DNA of 64,000 bases from Allacma fusca (taxonomy: Eukaryota; Arthropoda; Collembola; Symphypleona; Sminthuridae). Positions 46,357 to 58,510 of this stretch are shown here, one piece after another. Numbering within the stretch: position 1 is the stretch's first letter; every line of letters starts with the position of its first letter. A program made the translations under genes and the position numbers. The notes under the pieces are model-generated. The model saw only the letters and a program-made list of their open reading frames with translations, did no database searches and was not told the origin of the DNA. Location: NCBI GenBank assembly GCA_947179485.1, contig OX359245.1:57399067-57463066 (forward strand), written 5' to 3'.

Positions 46357-46869
46357 GCATATCTTAATGAAGCGCAAGGATGAGATTTAACTAACTGAAT
46401 ATGTTGTGACGACCCGGTCCGTGCTCAGGATTGTTTTTAAAATTGAGTTGATACTAATAAGTGTCTGGGATGAAAACCAATATTATATATTGATTCTTTT
46501 TGACACACGCAATAAAGACAAATAATAAATAATAATAATAGTAATAATAATTTCAAGTAAGCAAGAAACTCGCCAGTTTACACCAACTCGCCAGTTTGCT
46601 CTTCGCCTGAAGGGCAAACCTGTGCTGAACCCAATTACAATTTATTGACCCATTTAATTAACTATACAATAACAGGGAATGAAGAGATTTTCCCAATAAT
46701 TGGCTTAGGTTAATCGTAAGTAGTTTAGGACCATTTAATCACAACTTCCTGCACATTTCTAAATGAATAGTTTCCTGTGCTAATAATGACTTCAATGCTT
46801 ATATGATTCCGAGAATTTACTAGAATATGTTCAATTGACAGCAAGAGTAGAAAACTAAATTAAATTTAC

Positions 46870-47050
46870 AGTGATATCCAATGATACGGAAAGTTACTTC
46901 GCAGTATTTTACAATCTCATACAAAAATGTGTATGATATTTCGGCATGAGTTTCTGGAAATGTGAATTATGATAATATATTTGGACCATCCACAAACTGT
47001 TGGTGAAAAAATTTCTTAGCAGTACTACAACCAAATCAGAGAAAATGAAA
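46870..47050 (+). pseudogene. TPR-gene remnant (duplicate B)
   Basis: Same as 15890-16060; the tttggaccatccacaaactg core is at about 46980. Broken. Confidence 0.55.
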
Positions 47051-47074
47051 CGATGCCGTCAAAAATTGTGTAGA

Positions 47075-47235
47075 AAGGAAGCTACCGACAGAACTAAGAA
47101 CGTTTGTTTAATGACGTAGACCGCTGAGGAATACCCTGAGTGTAACGATCTGACAAACATTTTCACATATCTGCTTTGACAATAGCAGCGTTTCAAGGTC
47201 CCCCTTTATGGGGTCTGCCTCTTGTAAACAGTATT
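47075..47235 (-). pseudogene. Receptor exon 3 remnant (duplicate B)
   Basis: Near-identical to 16085-16245; acceptor-proximal part only, out of frame. Confidence 0.65.
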
Positions 47236-47589
47236 TGTTTAATTTTATCATTTAATTCATGGCAATTTGATATTATCATTACTTATAATTATATATATTA
47301 CTAATGTGGATATTACTACAATAAATTATATATAATAATTATGTTTGCGAAATAAAATATTGCGCATGTACTAAGCAGGAAATCTAAATTAATTATGCCG
47401 GCTCTGGTATCAAATTTGAAAATCAAACTGCACTCATTCAAAGTTTGTTTCTTTTCATTTAGTCTTCTTTTTAAATCAACGAAAATCCTGACAAATTTGG
47501 CCAATCTGACACAATAATGTATACATATCTTGACCGAGTCACACTACATTTTACATTGTGACTGAATACCTCCAAAAACATGAGCATAC

Positions 47590-47990
47590 ATGTTTTCCAT
47601 AGCTAATACGATACTGGCAGTCTGACTTTGCCACGTCTAGGGCAGCACCTGGTAAACGAGAAACCTGGTACAGATATAGTGTGCGAATGCCATGACGACA
47701 CTAATAAGAACAGGTGATACAAAAGGATGCAAAATGGCAAACATTTCTTTCACAGAATATTCCATCCAATGTTTGCTTTGGGATGACCCTATGAAAATGC
47801 ATTTGCAAGGTGTCTATACATCGGTATTACAACTATATTCATTTTTACATACCTAGACATGTCATGAATTATTTAAATCTGAAATAATCGGATCGAATAT
47901 AATTTGTAACACAACGTAAATCTACATTGAGGTCAGAAAACTTATTCGCCTTTTTGTTCTTCTTCGGAAATGGGATCTTATGAGTGAAAA
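47590..47990 (-). pseudogene. Receptor exon 2 and exon 1-tail remnants
   Basis: 47600-47800 aligns to exon 2 (gcagcacctggtaaacgaga, ttctttcacagaatattcc). 47945-47985 aligns to the exon 1 donor region. Same decay pattern as 3180-3582. Confidence 0.6.
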
Positions 47991-48957
47991 CGAATGAAGG
48001 GAAAAACACAGGAGATTATTCAACCACATGACAATAATGACCAATTTATTTAACTAATCATTAACATTCAGGGAAACTTGATAATTGTTTTCAAAAATTA
48101 TTTTCGGTGGTTGAAGTTATTACTTAATCTTGTGAGCAATTTCCTGTGGTAATGATGACGCCAATACTTATATGATTCCCGATCCTTTCGAAAACAGGAA
48201 GCCGCTTATTATCTTGAGTAATTATTTTTCTGTACGTTTCTTATTTGCACTCGTTCAACTTTTATCGGAGTTTTGACAAGAGCAAAATTCGACCCTAAAA
48301 TTACACATTCCTGTAATAACCATAAATGACATGATTTTAAACGAAGATTTGTTAAACGTTTCTGGATCAAAATTGCAAATAATTTTTATAATTAGCATTT
48401 TCTGAGTATCGAGTATCAAATGGAAATTTCCTACAAAGGATTTTGTCCCTGTTGATAAAAATTACTCGACAGGCGACACTGGATTTAGATGGAACGTAAA
48501 GATCCATTTAATATTTACACCTGACGTTTATTCCTCACCAGGACTAGAACTCTTCTTTTTTTTTGCTGAATTTTACTCGGCTTACCCAAATCTTCCATGA
48601 TAAATGGTTGCTACCTGAACGCAATATATTAAGCTTCTGGAGCCCTTTATCGAAATCTCCTTGAGAATTATTAAGAGGATAAATATTTTAATTTATAAAA
48701 ATATTACGAAACAAGGCTCTCTAAAACTGTAATCTACTTTAGAAATTTCCTTTCCAAATATTTGTGTTTCCTCAATGACCGCTCCCTACCATCATTAGTT
48801 CATCTATTATAGTTATTACATAATTACACACTACTCTACATACGAAACGATTGCACAGTTATATAGTGCACCCTATAAAAAACTTTGGCTGAGTTCTACT
48901 TTCCCGGCCACGAAATTACCTTCCACCACTAATTACTCAGGTTAATACAATTAATAG
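47991..48957. other. Spacer
   Basis: 47991-48560 repeats the spacer at 3583-4150. 48560-48957 matches nothing else and shows no frame, repeat or structure that I can name. Confidence 0.5.
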
Positions 48958-49071
48958 GTTTCATGCAAACCCTTTGCTCTTCAATATGAATGACTTTTAC
49001 TGGAACACACTAGTTCTTGACATGAAAGCCATATATTGGATATGCAAATTTAAATCAGCAGAGGAAAGCAT
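48958..49071 (-). pseudogene. Receptor exon 1, first third
   Basis: Start codon 49069-49071, then the usual DLNLHIQYMAF-type opening and an EEQRVCMKP-like stretch, ending at about 48958. Confidence 0.6.
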
Positions 49072-49623
49072 TTTCGTATCTAAAAGCTAAATTGTGCTTA
49101 CAATTTTATTTCCCAGATGTTTAATGGGTTGGAGGTATAGCTATATCTACTCCTGCCATCTCAAAGGATTGGTCCATACTGGAATTTATGTAATACCGGC
49201 TTTCACGAGTGCGAAAAAACGTTCTTCGCCTGAAGGGAGATTTTCCAACCAGAGGAAAATTTATTAACCAATTTAAAATAATTGTCGAATTATTAAACAA
49301 TAACAGGAAAGGGAAATTGGTATTTTTCGGAAAAATTGTTTTAGGTTAAGTAGCTTTTTTAAAGTAGTAATTTCCTGTGCTAATGATGACTCCATTGTTA
49401 GCATACTCACATGTAAGTACGCATAAGATATAGTTGCATGCACTTTGTTGAGTTAAAATACGAAAAGAATAAAATTGATAAGTTGAATAAACTATTTTGT
49501 TAAATCGGGCAAATAGTTTGTCTTTACATTGCTTTGTATACAAAAATAGGTCTGAGAAGAGAAATTACATAATTAAGCCAGTTACTATATCAACTTACCA
49601 AATTTATTCAACCGCATTATATC
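49072..49623. other. Receptor-upstream spacer remnant
   Basis: 49090-49400 aligns weakly to the spacer upstream of exon 1 in other units. The rest is not recognised. Confidence 0.45.
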
Positions 49624-49631
49624 CTCCATTA

Positions 49632-50488
49632 TAGAGCTTTCAATGTGTTCAACATTTTTGATCGGTAGGAAATTCCGTTCCGTTCCGAAACCTACAAATA
49701 ATATTGTTCCAGGTTCCGTTCCGGCTGTCGGGACGTCGGAACATTTGAACTGACACCGTTCAGAACAAAGGAGTAAAGTATTTTTTCCGTTACAGGTTGT
49801 GTTCCGTTCCGTATTATGCTGGTTTTTCCGTTCCGAACCCGTTCCGTTCCGAAATTTCACATTATATAAAAAGAACTACTGTGCAGTATTATATAATTAT
49901 TATTAATTATTTTTTAGCAATAAATATGTGTAGCGTGTGGACTACAATGGACTAACAGTGTTAATTTCCTGCAAGCTTGCTTTATTGCTGCTAAGAATTT
50001 CGATTTCAGAATTTTCATTTCGAGAAAAATTGCCCATGTCCATGTTTATTAAACAAAATTAGTTATTCTGTTGATTTTTATGGGAAACGATACTCGCATT
50101 ACATATAAGCATTTACGTAAATAAAATCTGTGTTCCAATTACGTTATTTTGGCAAAAAACTGTTTACAAGCCAGAGCGATAAGAAATGTGTTTGCATTCT
50201 AGTTGAACGATGGCGCGACACTTCAGAAATTGTACCGGGATCGGTTCGGAACGGAACAGAACAATTCCACTTTCCGATGACATAAATTATTCGGGAAATT
50301 TTTCGTACCGATGCTCTGAACCGTCCAGGTCCCAATATTATCGGTACAAGTGCTGTTCCGATACACTCAGTACAATGTTCCGGTTTTGTCCCGATTCAAT
50401 GATGGAACAAAAAAGATTGTTCCGAAATTGTTCCGTTCCGTTTCCGAACACGGAACTTCGGGATTTCGGAAACCCGAAGGAAGCTCTA
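49632..50488. mobile_element. hAT-like MITE with gttccg iterations
   Basis: Termini TAGAGCTTTC and GGAAGCTCTA with an exact 8-bp duplication CTCCATTA (49624-49631, 50489-50496). gttccg/cggaac iterations occupy 49670-49860 and 50225-50480. Frames through it are repeat by-products. Confidence 0.92.
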
Positions 50489-50496
50489 CTCCATTA

Positions 50497-51516
50497 TTAT
50501 GTCATTATAATGGAGGAAACAGTTCCTTATTAAAAGCGGACAAACTATTCCTATCATTTGTGCAAACAGCTCTCCCTAACAGTTGCGCAAGAAGCTCCTC
50601 CTATCAAAAACATACGCACACCCCCGTTTTATAATAGTAAAAATACGGAAACATTTTCAAACACTGATTGTGAGTTGCAGTAATTTTTTTTTTTAATTTT
50701 AAATTTTAATTAATTATTTAATTTATTAATTTATTAAAAACAATTATTGAGGAGTAATCGTAACCTAATGATTTCCTGATATTTATATTAGAAAATGTGT
50801 TTTTGCTGACCAAATAAAAAGGAAACAATGAAGGGTTATTTTATTATACTTAATGGTTTTTTGGACCCTAGTCATTTGTCTGGTCAGAAAAACTGGACCG
50901 ATCCCTGCACTGTCATAAAATATTTATTATATATATGTTGTCATATATTTATGTATATATTGTCATTATTATTCATTAACACAGCAACTGTAGCGCCGTT
51001 TTTAATATAATTAAATAGTTTCATAAAGCGTTTTACTTAAATGCAAAATTGAAAAAAAAATTGGTCATGTGCAGCCTGTATTTCAAGATCACTTAAGTTG
51101 CCTAAATGTAAACTTACAGATTGTTATTGATTAAATATGATTGTTTTATAAAATCCATCAATATATTCCTTCTCTGCTTCACATTTATGAATTTTTAACC
51201 AAATTGTGACACACGTCAACATATGACAGTCATTTTGGGAAATCAAGCGCTGCAGCATACTTGCGTCAACTGAATTTGGACCAAGTACATTACGCGTAGG
51301 ATATAGTGGGGACAGTTGTCGGACAATGGAACCCTGTCGTACAGAATTGTTGTGTGCCTAAATCATGCGCGCTTATATTGAGAGTAGCGCTTTAGATAAT
51401 CGGATAGGTAGTGCTGGTTAATAATAAGGAGTGCTTGGCATGCCCCATTTGGGCGTTGTATGATTCCATTGAATTATGAACGTACGGAACTTTAAATAAA
51501 CGGACAGAAAGTACCC
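50497..51516. other. Unassigned AT-rich sequence
   Basis: A patch at 51150-51200 matches the receptor downstream spacer (ccttctctgcttcac, compare 6080). Otherwise no gene, repeat or structure recognised. Confidence 0.4.
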
Positions 51517-51524
51517 TTTAATAA

Positions 51525-52810
51525 CATAGATGGGCGTTTTTCTCCCCCTCTGCCTCTTTGTGCGAGGGATGAAATATAGCCTGCTCGCACTCTCCCTCGT
51601 CATTAATCGAGCGACAAGTTACGGGTTGTCCTCGTCCTCGCCCTCATGAGGGGCTACTTTTAAAATACACCTCTCTCCCTCGCACTCATGAGGGCCCTCG
51701 TTATTTTATATTACACGTAAATAACCCCCCTACAATTACCTGCAATACCTGCGCATTCAAATAACTTTTTCGAGGACACTTGGTTAAAATATGACAACTT
51801 CAATATGTGTCGACATTCCCCCCAGTTCTGAACGAACGGAACTTCTGGATAGCTTAGAAAGTTTATAAAATTTCCTACAACCTAGCGTTCAAAACAAATT
51901 TTAAAAAACATTTTGTTCAAATAAACTACTGTATTCAAAATAGTGCCCTTTGTTAGTGTAGGTTTTACCCAGGTATTTGGGTACAGGTACATATTGGGCT
52001 TCGTGGTTGACATAATTGTAAAAAGTATAAAAAACTTGAAAAATTTACAATGTTTTTTCGATTTTGTCCTGAAAATAACCTAAAAAACCAGTTTAAAAAT
52101 GTAATTCATCGGTAAAAAGTGCCTATCTTTCGTATATTTTAATTGTCGGCAAAATGGAAAACATTCAGTATTCAAACTACAATATTTTGTTATAAAAGAC
52201 ATTTTTGTTGGTCTTTGACAATTTCTTCGAAAAAATCGATTTAGTAGCTCAGAAAATGACCATTATTGATCAAAGCTGTTTTCTACGTCCCCGGTTAATA
52301 AAGATTAGTCACAAATAGGTTTCATAACCTCAGACCAGTAATATTCAACAGTAGGGTCTGAAAACAGCATTAATCAAATATAAAGCCCAGGTGCCCTTGT
52401 TTACAAATGACCACGTCTCCCCGACATCCTAAAATGAATTTTTTTTCTGGAATTTAATATGGGAAATTTTAACCTAAACAAGAGGACCTTTCACTTTTAA
52501 GAATTAAAACTGGGATTTTTGCGCAGGGTCATATACCATGAACCTAAGACGTCCTGAAGTTGGTCTTGCTACAGAACAATATATGCATGATTTTCGCATA
52601 ACGATTAAGGTAAGAGAAGGTCATGAGGGCTTACATGTGTACTCCGCCTCCCTCTCATTTGTTCACATCCTATTCATAGGTCCTCTCCCTCATGTTCATG
52701 AGGGCGTCTAAAATTAACGTGTACTCGCCATCACCCTCGCAGTTTGTGAGGGCGAGGACGAGGGAGAGGGCGAGGCATTCCTCAATTTCTCGTGAGGGTG
52801 CCCATGTATG
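51525..52810. mobile_element. hAT-like MITE with ccctc/gaggg iterations
   Basis: Termini CATAGATGGGC and GCCCATGTATG with an exact 8-bp duplication TTTAATAA (51517-51524, 52811-52818). Both ends are rich in ccctc, cgaggacgaggg and catgaggg; the centre is AT-rich and non-coding. The ends resemble those of 53360-54173. Confidence 0.9.
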
Positions 52811-52818
52811 TTTAATAA

Positions 52819-53351
52819 TAGGGATGGCCATAAATAAATTCTTTCATACAAATATTGACACACTTTCGTACAAGACATAATTTTTAAAAACCTGAAAATG
52901 TACGCGTTGGGAATCAAGCGTAGTTGTGAATAAGGGGTCTCCAATTTGTCTAAATGACATCACCCCCATGTACATTATATTAAACCGACAACCAGATTAA
53001 AACCACTGACCCCGACTTGGGGATCCTTGAAGGATCCCCAAACTACCATTGTTTGAGACTGGATGCAAAATTTAATGCCCTGGTCGATGTGGAGGGGGGA
53101 GGAGAAAGATGGATGAATGATGGATGTCGGTGAATGTCTTCTGCAAACAACGCTCTAAAAAACTCAAATCCCCTGCATGTTTCCTTACATACAAAATGTA
53201 CTTACACAGCATTTTTTTGCAGATGTTCCCTCTAAAATTAGACTAGCTAAAGCTAGTAAATAGTGTCTTGTAAAGAAAACGTTTTAATTTAAAACATTAA
53301 ACCCGTACAAATGATTCCTTGCACACAATGTACTTACACAAGATTACGGCA
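52819..53351. other. Spacer between units
   Basis: Contains gccctggtcgatgtggaggg (53078), the counterpart of 32016 and 4864, and an inverted repeat ggggatccttgaaggatcccc (53020-53040). No gene. Confidence 0.45.
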
Positions 53352-53359
53352 GACCCATG

Positions 53360-54173
53360 CATACCTGGGCGTTTCGTTTGTACTCCCACTCACCTCGCAC
53401 TCAATTACAACGGTGGATCTTTGAACTCCCCTCTCGCTCGCACTCATGAATTTTGCCCCGCTGCACTCAAACTCCTGCCTCAAAGTACTTTCCCAAAATT
53501 TTTGCACTCGCACTCAAAGCTTGAGTGCACTCATAGCTCACCTCTCGCTGCACCGAGTGAGTGTTATAATTAATGGCTGGATTGTACCCGGTGATTTCCT
53601 TTACCAAAAAGATTTGGAAACGTTGTTTTCGAAAACATTGTCTCACAATCAGCTTTGTGGTTACTTGTGGCAGATCTCACCACTCAATGAATTTGGTTTT
53701 TCATTAATTTCTCCACTTTAGCAAATACAAGGAAGTAACGCTAAATATATATTTATTCTTCATTTTGTGGCAATTTTTAGTATCCACAACTGCTTATATG
53801 TTACTGGGGGAGGAAATAGCAAGAACATGTCTACAAGAAGTAAAGTTAGTAGTAAAATTAGTATTCACCCTAACATCAAGAAAAATGTTTGCTTAGGTTT
53901 GATATTATTACATGAACGATCAGGTTTAATGAAATATCCAAGATATAATTTACAATCAGAGAACACTAGTATGTTTATGTATGTTGTATAACAAACTTTA
54001 GTAGTGAGTGCAAAAAACTGCACTCAGCCTCTGCCTGTTGAGTGCACATAATTTGAATGATCACTCTGCCTCATTGCTGTGAGCGCAGAAATTTCTAATC
54101 CGAACTCACACTCGCACTCAATTTGAGTGCATTGAGTGCGAGGAATGCACTCAATGAGTGCGGAGGAGGTATG
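53360..54173. mobile_element. hAT-like MITE with gagtgc/gcactc iterations
   Basis: Termini CATACCT and AGGTATG with an exact 8-bp duplication GACCCATG (53352-53359, 54174-54181). Iterated gcactc/gagtgc in both flanks (53395-53565, 54003-54165); the non-coding centre is about 430 bases. Confidence 0.9.
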
Positions 54174-54355
54174 GACCCATGAGAGCAGTTTCTTTAAATA
54201 TTTTGTGTTCCCGCCAAAACCAGACTAGTTCAAGTTACACATGCAATTCAAATATCAGTGATAGTTAGTGGGTAATAGCAAAGCATTTTAAAATCCCAAT
54301 AACAAAAATTTTTAGCCGTAACAATCATACATTGAAAATTATTCATGTCTGAGAT

Positions 54356-55969
54356 TCACAGGTGTGAACTGATCAGAAGTGTAGCAACTGCTCTGATAAT
54401 TAAGTCAATGTAGATTGGAGAGGACGATCTCTCCATTGTGTGAAAGTTTCCGACTTTGATGCCAATATTTTCAATAGATCTGACTTGCCTCTTCAGCATT
54501 GCAGCCTCTGTCCCATACATTCTTGTAAGCATTGAACATCTTACCAATTCATTTTTTGAAGTACTAATGCATTCAGGAATGCTAAAGGCTTTGCCGAAAG
54601 TTGCGGTAAAAATAAAAATTGTGTAGAAGCCGACACCCAGGAAGAACATCGATGCAATCGGATGATCAGAATATGACTTGATGGAAACAAACAAGGAAGT
54701 TACCGACACAACTAAATAGGTTTGCTTAAGGACGTATATAACTGAGGAATACCCACAGTTGAACAATCTGACGAACAGTTGCACATATCTGCTTTGAGCA
54801 TAGCAACGTTTCAAGGCGCTCCTTGTTGGATTCTCCTTCCTGTAAAAACGTATTTACATACCGTTTATTAATCAATGGCAGATTATACAATTAGTATTAT
54901 AAAATATAATTTTTTATAATTTGTTATAGTGATTATGTTTGCATGATTAAATATTTTGTATCTATACTAAGCAGTAATTCTAAAATATAAAATACCAGCG
55001 TACCCAACAATTAAAAACTTTGCTCATTTAAACATACTTTATCTAACCGTTTTCATTTAGCTTTTTTGTGACAACAGCGACAATCCTGATAAATATTGCA
55101 TTATCTAAGTAGTAGTTTATCTGTACATACCTCAACAGTGTCAAATTGCAATTTACAATGTGAGTGATTTTCTCCAAAAACAAGAGCATGGTTTCCAAAG
55201 CTAGTACGACACTGGTACCCGTTGAATGGGTTGTAATAAAATCTTGTATGAGGAGAATTATGCAACACCAAGGACTTTGCCAGGTTTCCGGCAGCATCTG
55301 GTAAGCGAGAAGTCTTGTACAGATAAACGGTGATAATGCCATGAAGACAGTAATCATAACAGGTGCTACAAAAGGAGACCAGATGGCAACCAGTTCTTTC
55401 CCAGAAAATTCCATCCAATGTTTCCTTTGTGATGGCCCTATTAAAATATATTCACATATGTGTGTGCACAATAGAAATGCAAAATTATATTCATTTTCCC
55501 AGACAAGATTTGAAAAGAATTATTTCTTTCCAAAACTTTCTACAAGAATATTTATAACAAAGAAAAATCAAAATGACGCCAGAAAAATAATTATTCACCT
55601 TGTTCGTCTTCGAAGATAAAGTTAAAAATTGTTACTGTCACAACAGTGTTTTGGATAATTGCAAATAATTATCTCAACTGAAATACTCATAACGAGTGAT
55701 ATTATAAGCACTAGGTGCATTCCCAAGTCATAAATTGTCGGTTTTTCATCCTGTTTTGATGTTAAAATAGCAAAGGAGTAAAGGCTTAAAACCAACCGAA
55801 GGTGCTTATAAAAATGAAATAGAAGCCAAAAGTATTTTCTCGAATTAGTTGCAGGATTCATGTAAACTCTTTGCCCTTCTGTATGTACGATGTTTAATGG
55901 AAGCAAATTAAATCTTGCCGTAAAAGCCGCGTATTGGATATAAAATTTTAAATCATGAGAGGAAAGCAT
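54356..55969 (-). pseudogene. Receptor gene 3, frameshifted, with displaced promoter
   Basis: Exons 55599-55969 (371 nt), 55131-55437 (307) and 54356-54839 (484), introns 161 and 291 nt with good GT-AG sites. Exons 2 and 3 are open and conserved, with the same blocks as genes 1 and 2 (KELVAIWSPFVAPV, TRLLAYQMLPETWQSPW, IKVGNFHTMERSSSP). In exon 1 a 4-bp gain near 55670 and a 3-bp loss near its end shift the frame, so translation stops within exon 1. A 2.1-kb MITE lies directly upstream of the ATG (55967-55969). Otherwise well kept, so inactivation looks recent. Confidence 0.82.
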
Positions 55970-55976
55970 TTTAATC

Positions 55977-58104
55977 CACTGCTGCCCGCCAGTCTACCTA
56001 GTCAAGTCTAGTCTATTCTTTAAAGTTTACAGCCTCAACTAGTCAAGTCTAGTCAAGTCAGCTGTATGTTTAAGCATAAATAGTCTAGTCTAGTCCTAGT
56101 CTTGAATCTGCAGCTGGTTCCCTAGTCAAGTCTAGTCTATTCCCCTAGTCACAGTGTATTTTTTATAAAAGTTCCTTCATTTTTATTAGCAACATATAAA
56201 AACTATTGTTTAAAAAAAATTGTCCAGTGAAATATAACGTCTCGTTGAGCTTTAAAATTTCAGATTTTAGCGTGTACATGTAAAAAAAACTAGCTCATGT
56301 TTATTTTAACCCAATAACTCACAAATGATAAACAACACATGTAGTTTACAATGTCAGTACAAAAATTGTGTTCAGCAAGATTTTCGCCGAGCAAACTATC
56401 CTTCCTGGTAGAGGCCTGTATATATGTATACCTGGTATGATTTTGGTAGGTATAGGAAAACTACAATGTACTAGGCACTTGCTGAAACGTAAATACAGTT
56501 GGTATCAATTTTTACCAAACTAGTGCTGACAATGAGGATTCACCTAAAGTGAACCAAGTATATTTTCACCCCACCGACAACACAGTTGGTAGTAATTGAA
56601 GGAAAAAAGGTGCTAACAATGAGAAAACATATAAGTACCACCAAGTATTTTAATTCCACCAAGAACATAGTTGGTATTACTTGAAGAAAAACTAGTGCTG
56701 ACTATGAGAAATCAGAAACCAGGGCTACGATACATATCCACAAAATGTTCTTGTATCAAATGTTATCAATTTCCTTTGTATGCTCACCAACACAAGTGAC
56801 AACTGTTGTGGGACGTCGTGTGATGACCCCCGTCACTCCTTTTCAGTCGAACTGACCTAGCCTGAACGTTCGAAGCGATGGACAGGGATCGGATTTTTGT
56901 GGAAAGACGGGAAGATTCTTCCCAGGGAAAAAATATTTCTGGCAGAAAAAATCTCATAGGGAAGGGATTCTTTTTCGCGAACAGGGGTTTTTAAATTTCA
57001 TTAATAAAATTCAGCAGGGAAATTCTGAAATGATCGTTCAGTGAGATTTAGAAAAATCTGATCTCTGGCGATGGGTTGTTTCCAATTCCCCAAATTCTGA
57101 TTCACTACCCAAGTTTTAGTTCAATTGTTACCAAGTTTGGTTCTGGTGATATCCAAATATACTTTGTGAAACCTGCGCGATTGTTTGTTGTCAGCACCAG
57201 TTTCTCAAAAATTAGTACCAAGTTGGTTTCTGATGGAGGAAAAACATACTTGGTGGAACCCGCGTGGTTCCTTGTTGTTAGCACCTGTTTCAGAAAATTA
57301 CTACCACCTACGTTGCAGGTACATTTGAAACATACTATGTACAACTTACATGATTGTCACCACCAGTTTTTCTGCAATTAACACCAATTACATGGCTGGC
57401 ACTTCTTTCATTCGTCCAAAACCCCACTCCAAACCAAAGAACCAGTCTTTATAACGTGCCCTTTAACGTTGTCATTTTGCGGTTGAGTTAATAACTGGTA
57501 CAATGGATTTATAACATGGTACAGCCTACAATGAATTCCACAACTTGGACCATGTGTTTTCCTGGTGTGTTCCAGTGGAAATTCTATATAATATACCCGA
57601 GAAAATCCCACGTTAAATTCCTATATACCAGGTACGAAAGCTTAAAATTAACAATAGTCAGTCAATAAAGTAGTTAGTTTTTGCAACTTTGTTAAAGAAT
57701 AAATTGTAACTAAAAACTAGATTTTTCCTAAACACATGACTCAGGGAACAATATCCTGTTTTGACCCTTCAAAACGTTATCTTATACTTAAGCACACTTA
57801 ACGTCCCTGACGATGAACGTTTCGTGTACACTGGAATTTCATGCTGGCTTTCTAGTTTTGATTTTCAGTAAATGACGGAGCCTCAAGTAACTGTGACTTG
57901 ACTAGCTTTTCCATGAAGTCATGCAAGTCAAGTCTAGTCAAGTCCTATGTTTTTGGAAGTTGCCCTAGTCTATTCTAGTCAAGTCTCAGAATATTAACAC
58001 CAGGCGTAGTCTAGTCAAGTCTATTCTTTTACTTGTATTTTGGTTCCTAGTCTAGTCAAGTCTAGATTTTCCTAGTCAAGTCTGACTAGACTAGGGCAGC
58101 AGTG
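55977..58104. mobile_element. hAT-like MITE with tagtcaagtc iterations
   Basis: Termini CACTGCTGCCC and GGGCAGCAGTG with an exact 8-bp duplication TTTTAATC (55969-55976, 58105-58112). Subterminal ctagtcaagtctagtc iterations lie at 56005-56155 and 57895-58092. The interior has a ~95-base repeat in direct orientation at 56490-56715 and inverted at 57105-57390. No transposase. It separates the receptor 3 start codon from its former 5' sequence, which continues at 58113. Confidence 0.93.
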
Positions 58105-58112
58105 TTTTAATC

Positions 58113-58379
58113 GCTGGAAAATAAATTTACCCGTACAATTTTATTTCCTAGAAGTTTACCGCGTTAATGGTGTAATGTTACTGCTGTCGTCTCAAAGCGA
58201 TGAATCATACTGACATTTTTGTAAGTCAGGATCTCATTAATGGAAAAGAATGCTCTGAGCCGGAATGGACATATAAACGTAATTTTGTATCCAGAAGGTG
58301 TTTAATGACCAATTTATTTAAAAATTTTTTTTAGCTAAAAACTTGAACCTGTGTATCAAACATTGGGCTTCCTTATTTC
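58113..58379. other. Former upstream spacer of receptor gene 3
   Basis: Aligns to 7910-8100 and 36220-36420, the sequence normally adjacent to exon 1. The MITE has pushed it 2.1 kb from the start codon. Confidence 0.6.
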
Positions 58380-58510
58380 ATGACGGGTAAACGCGGGGTG
58401 TAAGACAGTTACCTAATAATATTTAATGAAGGGATGACTTTAATTTGTTACAACGTTACTTAGGAAAATATTTATAGCAAAAACTACATTAGTTTTACAG
58501 CAATGTTCAA
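58380..58510 (+). pseudogene. TPR-gene remnant
   Basis: The cagttacctaataatattta and cttaggaaaatattta stretches correspond to 12117-12180. Only the first part remains. Confidence 0.45.

Larger units (their letters stand above)
42970..46549 (+). mobile_element. CR1/L2-like LINE, nearly full length but mutated
   Basis: Flanked by ATTTCA (42964-42969, 46550-46555); duplicate A at 15571-15583 is the empty site. The order is a 5' leader, a PHD-like ORF1 piece, then ORF2 with endonuclease and reverse transcriptase. It ends in an ataataata-type microsatellite tail, as in CR1/L2-group elements. ORF2 is broken by several frameshifts (near 43690, 44900, 45375 and 45600). Confidence 0.9.
37349..47548. 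repeat. Segmental duplication, copy B
   Basis: Counterpart of 10580-17352, near-identical where both are present. B keeps the 1.36 kb lost from A (39980-41335) and contains a 3.6-kb LINE (42970-46549) absent from A. Confidence 0.85.

Noticed and set aside
49585-50634. Several frames of 60-107 codons
   Set aside because: They run through gttccg iterations of a MITE and share no protein-like features.
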